This document shows positions 6,287 through 9,517 of a DNA stretch of 9,517 nucleotides, piece after piece. A model generated the notes under the pieces. The model worked only from the letters and a program-made list of their open reading frames with translations, did no database searches and had not been told where the DNA came from. The position numbers and the translations under genes were made by a program. Every line of letters begins with the position of its first letter. Within the stretch, counting starts at the first letter, position 1. This stretch comes from Arthrobacter sp. (GTDB lineage Bacteria > Actinomycetota > Actinomycetes > Actinomycetales > Micrococcaceae): positions 1 to 9,517 of the forward strand of contig JAODMA010000470.1 in the NCBI GenBank assembly GCA_025464545.1, read 5' to 3'.

Positions 6287-6756
6287 ATGACAACACAATC
6301 CACGGATCAGGAACCGGGCGTAGCGAAAGTCCCAACCCGGGACATCCGCCGGTCGACAATCATCGGCATGATTGCCGGCATCGTATCGGTCTTTGACTTC
6401 ATCTTGTTCGGGACGCTGCTGCCCCGGATCTCGGAAACCTTTGGCTGGTCAACATCCCAGGCTCTGCTGGTGGCTACCTTGGTCAGCGTGGGAACTGCTG
6501 TGGTGTTGTTCGGCATCGGCCCCCTTGTGGACCGGATAGGCCGGCGCCGCGGCATGATCACAACCGTCCTGGGAACCGCCGTCGCATCGGCACCGGCCTT
6601 GGCTTGAGCTACAGCGTGGCAGCGCTGGTCGTCGGCGCCGGCGCCTGCCTTCTGTCCGGTCTGATCATTTTCCGAGCACGTGCAATAGGACCTGCCGCCC
6701 CAGTCACACCAACCACCGAGCCGAAGCAGGAGCCGTTCGCTCCGGCAACGGTCTGA
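6287..6756 (+). pseudogene. MFS transporter with large internal deletion and frameshift
   Basis: The N-terminal 106 codons (to the TGA at 6605-6607) encode the start of a major facilitator transporter. They include a cytoplasmic tail, helix 1 at about residues 24-45 (IIGMIAGIVSVFDFILFGTL), helix 2 at about 57-79, and the loop 2-3 signature GPLVDRIGRRRG at 79-90. From about 6592 the other frame reads the last helix and tail of such a transporter (TGLGLSYSVAALVVGAGACL, then SGLIIFRARA and a polar Pro/Glu tail) ending at TGA 6754-6756. About nine central helices are missing, so a deletion of roughly 0.9 kb fused the two ends out of frame near 6585-6595. The ATG at 6287 is preceded by AAGGA about 13 nt upstream. 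It probably once imported or exported the substrate of this cluster and should now be non-functional. Confidence 0.8.
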
Positions 6757-6825
6757 TCCCACCTACCCACGCCATCCCACCGGGCAATACGCTCACTCGA
6801 TCCCGACACCCGGAAAGACAAAACC

Positions 6826-9237
6826 ATGACCTACCTGCAAAACACCGAATTCGACCCGGATTGTGAGCGCGACGTGTCGTCCACCGCGCCCGACGCCCCT
6901 TCCGATGAGTACCCCGTACCCGGTCTTCTTCACGACGTCGAGATCCTGGTGGACCGCTGGGGCATCCCTCACATCTACGCCGGCACCCGCCTGGACGCCT
7001 ACGTCGCCCAAGGGTTCCAGGCCGCCCGCGACCGGCTCTTCCAGATCGACCTGTGGCGCCGCCGCGGGCTGGGAATGCTGTCCGAGGCCCTCGGGCCCCG
7101 GCACGTCCCGCAGGACCGGGCGACCCGGCTGTTCCTTTACCGGGGTGACATGCGCGCCGAGTGGCTCGCGTACAGCACCGAGACGAAGGACGTTGTCACC
7201 GCGTTCGTGACCGGTGTCAACGCCTTCCTCGAGTGGGCCCTCGAGGAGCCGGACCTCCGGCTCCCCCCGGAGTTCAAAGTGCTCGGGTATTTGCCCGCCC
7301 GCTGGCGGCCCGAGGACGTCGTCCGGATCCGGACCCACGGTCTGCTTTACAACGTAGAGCAGGAATTGGCCCGGGCGCTCACCATCCGCGACCTTGGACC
7401 GGAAGCAGAGGAATTGCGGTCAGTGCGCGAGCCTGAGACCGCCCTGGACCTGTCCGGCGAAGGACTTTACGACCACCTTGCCGACGAGGTACTGGACGTC
7501 TACAGGCTGGCCTTCGCACCGGTGGACTTCGGGGCTGCCACCGCCTCAGAGACCCCCACGCCCTCCGGGAGTAACAACTGGGTCATCGCCTCCTGGCTAT
7601 CCGCATCCGGTCGGCCGGTGCTCGCCAACGACCCACACCGTGCCGTGACCCTGCCGTCGCTGCGTTACCTCGCTCACCTTGAAGCCCCGGGGCTCAGCGT
7701 CATCGGCGCGGGCGAACCGAACCTGCCGGGAATCTCCATCGGCCACAACGGTCACTTGGCATTCGGACTGACAATCTGGCCAGTGGACCACGAAGATCTT
7801 TACGTCTACGAACTGCACCCTGACGACGACCGGCGCTACCGCTACAAAGGCGCCTGGGAGGAATTCGACGTCGTTGAGGAGCAGGTCCCAGTGGCGGGGT
7901 CCGAGGACGTGGTCCACACCCTTACCTTCACCCGGCATGGTCCGGTCGTGCACATCGACACCACCAACCGGCGCGCCGTGGCGGTGCGGGCGGTGTGGCT
8001 GCAACCTGGCATGGCACCCTATCTTGCCAGTCTTGAGTACCAGGATGCCAAGGACGCGACCGATTTCAGCCGGGCCCTCCGCCGCTGGGGCGCACCCGGG
8101 GTCAACCAGGTCTTCGCGACAGCCGACGGCGACATCGGCTGGCAGGCCAGCGGCATGGTTCCAGTCAGGCCGGGCTGGGACGGCTCAGTCCCGGTGCCCG
8201 GGGACGGCCGCTACGAATGGGACGGGTTCGCCTCCGTCGAAGAACTGCCCTCAGCGCTGAACCCGGAATCCGGGTGGTTCTCCAGCTCGAATGAGAACAA
8301 CCTGCCCGAGGGCTACGATAACACCGCGCTCACCACCACCACCGACTGGTACTCCACTGCCCGGCACGAGCGGCTCGCGGCCTGGTTGGACAGCGGCGAA
8401 CAACTCGACGTCGCATCCAGCCTGAGGATGCAGGGCAATGCCGACAACCTGCACGGGCGCCGGCTGCTCGACGGGCTCGCCGCTGTCCCGGCGCCGACCT
8501 GCGCAGAGGAATGGGCGGAACTGCAGGGATGGGACGGAAGCGAGACGGTTAACTCTCGCGCTGCGCTGCTGTTCCAGGTGTGGCAACGCAGGCACCTGCG
8601 GCCGTGGCTTGTGGACCGCTGCGTGGAGCGGCTTGGCATCGCGCCAGCCGCGGCCATGAAGGCGCGGCAGCGGCTGCTGCGGGCCGACTCGCTCTTCTCG
8701 GACCTGCGACCCGACCTCCGAATGCTCGCGATGTTCGATCCGAACGATGACGGGGATCTTGCACTGCTCCGCGACGGGGTGGACGAGACACTCAATGACG
8801 CCATCGCCGAAATCGAGCAACTCCTGGGCCGCGACCGCGGGGGATGGACCTGGGGTGCCCTGCACCGCACCCAGCTCCGCCACCCGGTGTTGGGAGAGGC
8901 TGCGGGCCTTCCGAAGGAGTGGGGCACCCTTCCCTCAGTTCCCCGTGCGGGTAGCGGCGACACCGTGGGCCTGACTGGCTACGACGCCAACTTCAACGCA
9001 ATCATGGGAAGCAGCTTCCGCATTGCCGTCGACGTCGGCGAATGGGACGGGACCCGTGTCCTAAACTCCCCGGGCCAATCCGGAGACCCCCGATCCCCGC
9101 ACTACGCCGATCTCCTACCCCTGTGGGCAGAAGGCGAATCATTACCCCTGCTCTACAGCCGCGCCGCGGTCGAAACCGCCACGGCACGACGGATCATGCT
9201 CCGATCCGGCAATTCCGCTGAAGAGGTAAAAGCGTGA
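6826..9237 (+). CDS. Penicillin acylase family Ntn hydrolase (N-acyl amide amidohydrolase)
   Basis: An 803-residue precursor of an N-terminal-nucleophile hydrolase that cleaves amide bonds of N-acyl compounds; the family includes beta-lactam acylases, N-acyl homoserine lactone acylases and aculeacin-type acylases. The alpha region (about 36-240) has VEILVDRWGIPHIYA and GFQAARDRLFQIDLWRR. Autocleavage is expected in TPSGSNNWVIAS between G248 and S249, freeing S249 as nucleophile of a 555-residue beta chain. Beta-chain motifs include GRPVLANDPH (262-271), GISIGHNGHLAFGLT (302-315), the RHGPVVH strand (370-376) and SSSNENNLP with candidate oxyanion Asn N489. Unlike most characterised relatives it has no signal peptide (MTYLQNTEFDPDCERD), suggesting cytoplasmic action. 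GGAAAG lies 8 nt before the ATG. GC content is high (45 of 60 bases at 7021-7080). It lies 69 bp after the broken transporter. The substrate cannot be named from sequence. Confidence 0.93.
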   Translation: MTYLQNTEFDPDCERDVSSTAPDAPSDEYPVPGLLHDVEILVDRWGIPHIYAGTRLDAYVAQGFQAARDRLFQIDLWRRRGLGMLSEALGPRHVPQDRATRLFLYRGDMRAEWLAYSTETKDVVTAFVTGVNAFLEWALEEPDLRLPPEFKVLGYLPARWRPEDVVRIRTHGLLYNVEQELARALTIRDLGPEAEELRSVREPETALDLSGEGLYDHLADEVLDVYRLAFAPVDFGAATASETPTPSGSNNWVIASWLSASGRPVLANDPHRAVTLPSLRYLAHLEAPGLSVIGAGEPNLPGISIGHNGHLAFGLTIWPVDHEDLYVYELHPDDDRRYRYKGAWEEFDVVEEQVPVAGSEDVVHTLTFTRHGPVVHIDTTNRRAVAVRAVWLQPGMAPYLASLEYQDAKDATDFSRALRRWGAPGVNQVFATADGDIGWQASGMVPVRPGWDGSVPVPGDGRYEWDGFASVEELPSALNPESGWFSSSNENNLPEGYDNTALTTTTDWYSTARHERLAAWLDSGEQLDVASSLRMQGNADNLHGRRLLDGLAAVPAPTCAEEWAELQGWDGSETVNSRAALLFQVWQRRHLRPWLVDRCVERLGIAPAAAMKARQRLLRADSLFSDLRPDLRMLAMFDPNDDGDLALLRDGVDETLNDAIAEIEQLLGRDRGGWTWGALHRTQLRHPVLGEAAGLPKEWGTLPSVPRAGSGDTVGLTGYDANFNAIMGSSFRIAVDVGEWDGTRVLNSPGQSGDPRSPHYADLLPLWAEGESLPLLYSRAAVETATARRIMLRSGNSAEEVKA

Positions 9238-9240
9238 CCC

Positions 9241-9255
9241 GCTAGTACCACTAGC
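9241..9255. repeat. GCTAGT-ACC-ACTAGC inverted repeat after the acylase gene
   Basis: Perfect 6-bp arms lie around 3 bp, starting 3 bp after the acylase stop codon. It contains CACTAGC (9249-9255), the same 7-mer that forms one arm of the palindrome at 3627-3646. The stem is too short and lacks a U-tract for a convincing terminator. It may be a second binding site for the same regulator, or chance. The rest of the 270-bp gap to the next gene shows nothing recognisable. Confidence 0.3.
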
Positions 9256-9495
9256 TGTACTCATCCCCGACCATGTCATCTGGCACCAGGTGATCCCTCT
9301 GGCGACCGCCGCGCTCGACGGTCGCCGGCGCCGGATCCCCTTACCCACGACTGCTTCGACCGCCCGACGGTTGTCCAGCGCTCGTTCCCCGGCTCCCCGT
9401 GCCGTCTCCCGAATACCAGCACTGACGTCCTGGTGCCAAGCCTGTCTACCACTCGACGAGCGCGCTCAGCCCACATGTCCGCCCCAGTTCGAAGC

Positions 9496-9502
9496 AAAGG
9501 AG
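9496..9502 (+). promoter_or_regulatory. Ribosome binding site of the gene entering at the right edge
   Basis: AAAGGAG lies 5 nt upstream of ATG 9508-9510. It is the main evidence that a gene starts at the end of the window. Confidence 0.6.
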
Positions 9503-9507
9503 TAATC

Positions 9508-9517
9508 ATGGCGGCAA
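9508..9517 (+). CDS. Start of an unidentified gene, cut by the window edge
   Basis: Only Met-Ala-Ala and one further base are present, after a well-placed AAAGGAG. The gene has the same orientation as the acylase and lies 270 bp downstream of it. The product cannot be inferred. Confidence 0.5.

Noticed and set aside
8251..8963. Long minus-strand open frames within the acylase region
   Set aside because: They are antisense to conserved acylase motifs and result from high GC third positions; no domain is recognisable.
9239..9505. Open plus-strand frame in the gap after the acylase, whose start loosely resembles an alpha/beta-hydrolase N-terminus
   Set aside because: The resemblance is only a few residues (VLIP, WHQVIPL), no nucleophile motif follows, and the rest is Arg/Pro/Ser-rich without a family signal. 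A profile search showing an alpha/beta hydrolase hit would revive it as a pseudogene.
1..9517. CRISPR arrays, tRNA or rRNA genes, defence or toxin-antitoxin systems
   Set aside because: No regularly spaced repeats, cloverleaf-like sequence, rRNA signature or known defence domain was seen on either strand.

Overview
The window looks like chromosomal DNA of a high-GC Gram-positive actinobacterium, most likely a soil member of the Micrococcaceae (Arthrobacter-like). The reasons are the GC-rich third codon positions, the DUF4232 lipoproteins typical of Actinobacteria, a NarL-type two-component pair with a soluble GAF kinase, and a possible leaderless promoter. The genus is an inference, because no rRNA or other marker gene is present.

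Left part (1-1388). Two tandem paralogous genes on the minus strand encode small secreted DUF4232 lipoproteins. The first runs off the left edge. The duplication includes the 5' leader as well as the coding sequence, with an offset of about 785 bp. The gap after them (1106-1388) has no gene. It holds a GATAAC repeat and a 13-bp direct repeat that may be a remnant of a mobile-element end.

Regulators (1389-3731). A soluble histidine kinase with two GAF-like domains and a NarL/LuxR-type response regulator form a translationally coupled operon on the minus strand, overlapping by 8 bp as ATGACTGA. The kinase gene starts back-to-back with a catabolic cluster. The shared 128-bp intergenic region contains a perfect 8-4-8 palindrome, the best operator candidate in the window.

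Catabolic cluster (3732-9237, plus strand). The order is a nitrilase-superfamily amidase, a NodB-type metal-dependent hydrolase of the polysaccharide deacetylase/cyclic imidase/PuuE allantoinase type, a broken short-chain dehydrogenase, a broken MFS transporter and an intact penicillin acylase-family Ntn hydrolase without a signal peptide. The two intact small hydrolases can be read as a two-step pathway: imide or ureide ring opening by the NodB-like enzyme, then hydrolysis of the resulting half-amide by the nitrilase-like enzyme to give a dicarboxylate and ammonia. This is a hypothesis from family knowledge and adjacency.

The dehydrogenase survives only as a 3' remnant with an identifiable single-base deletion. 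The transporter keeps only its first two membrane segments and its last one. The locus therefore appears to be a decaying larger catabolic operon that still keeps three structurally unrelated amide-bond hydrolases and their sensor pair. A strong imperfect hairpin (6026-6073) lies between the two pseudogenes. The window ends at the ribosome binding site and first three codons of another plus-strand gene.
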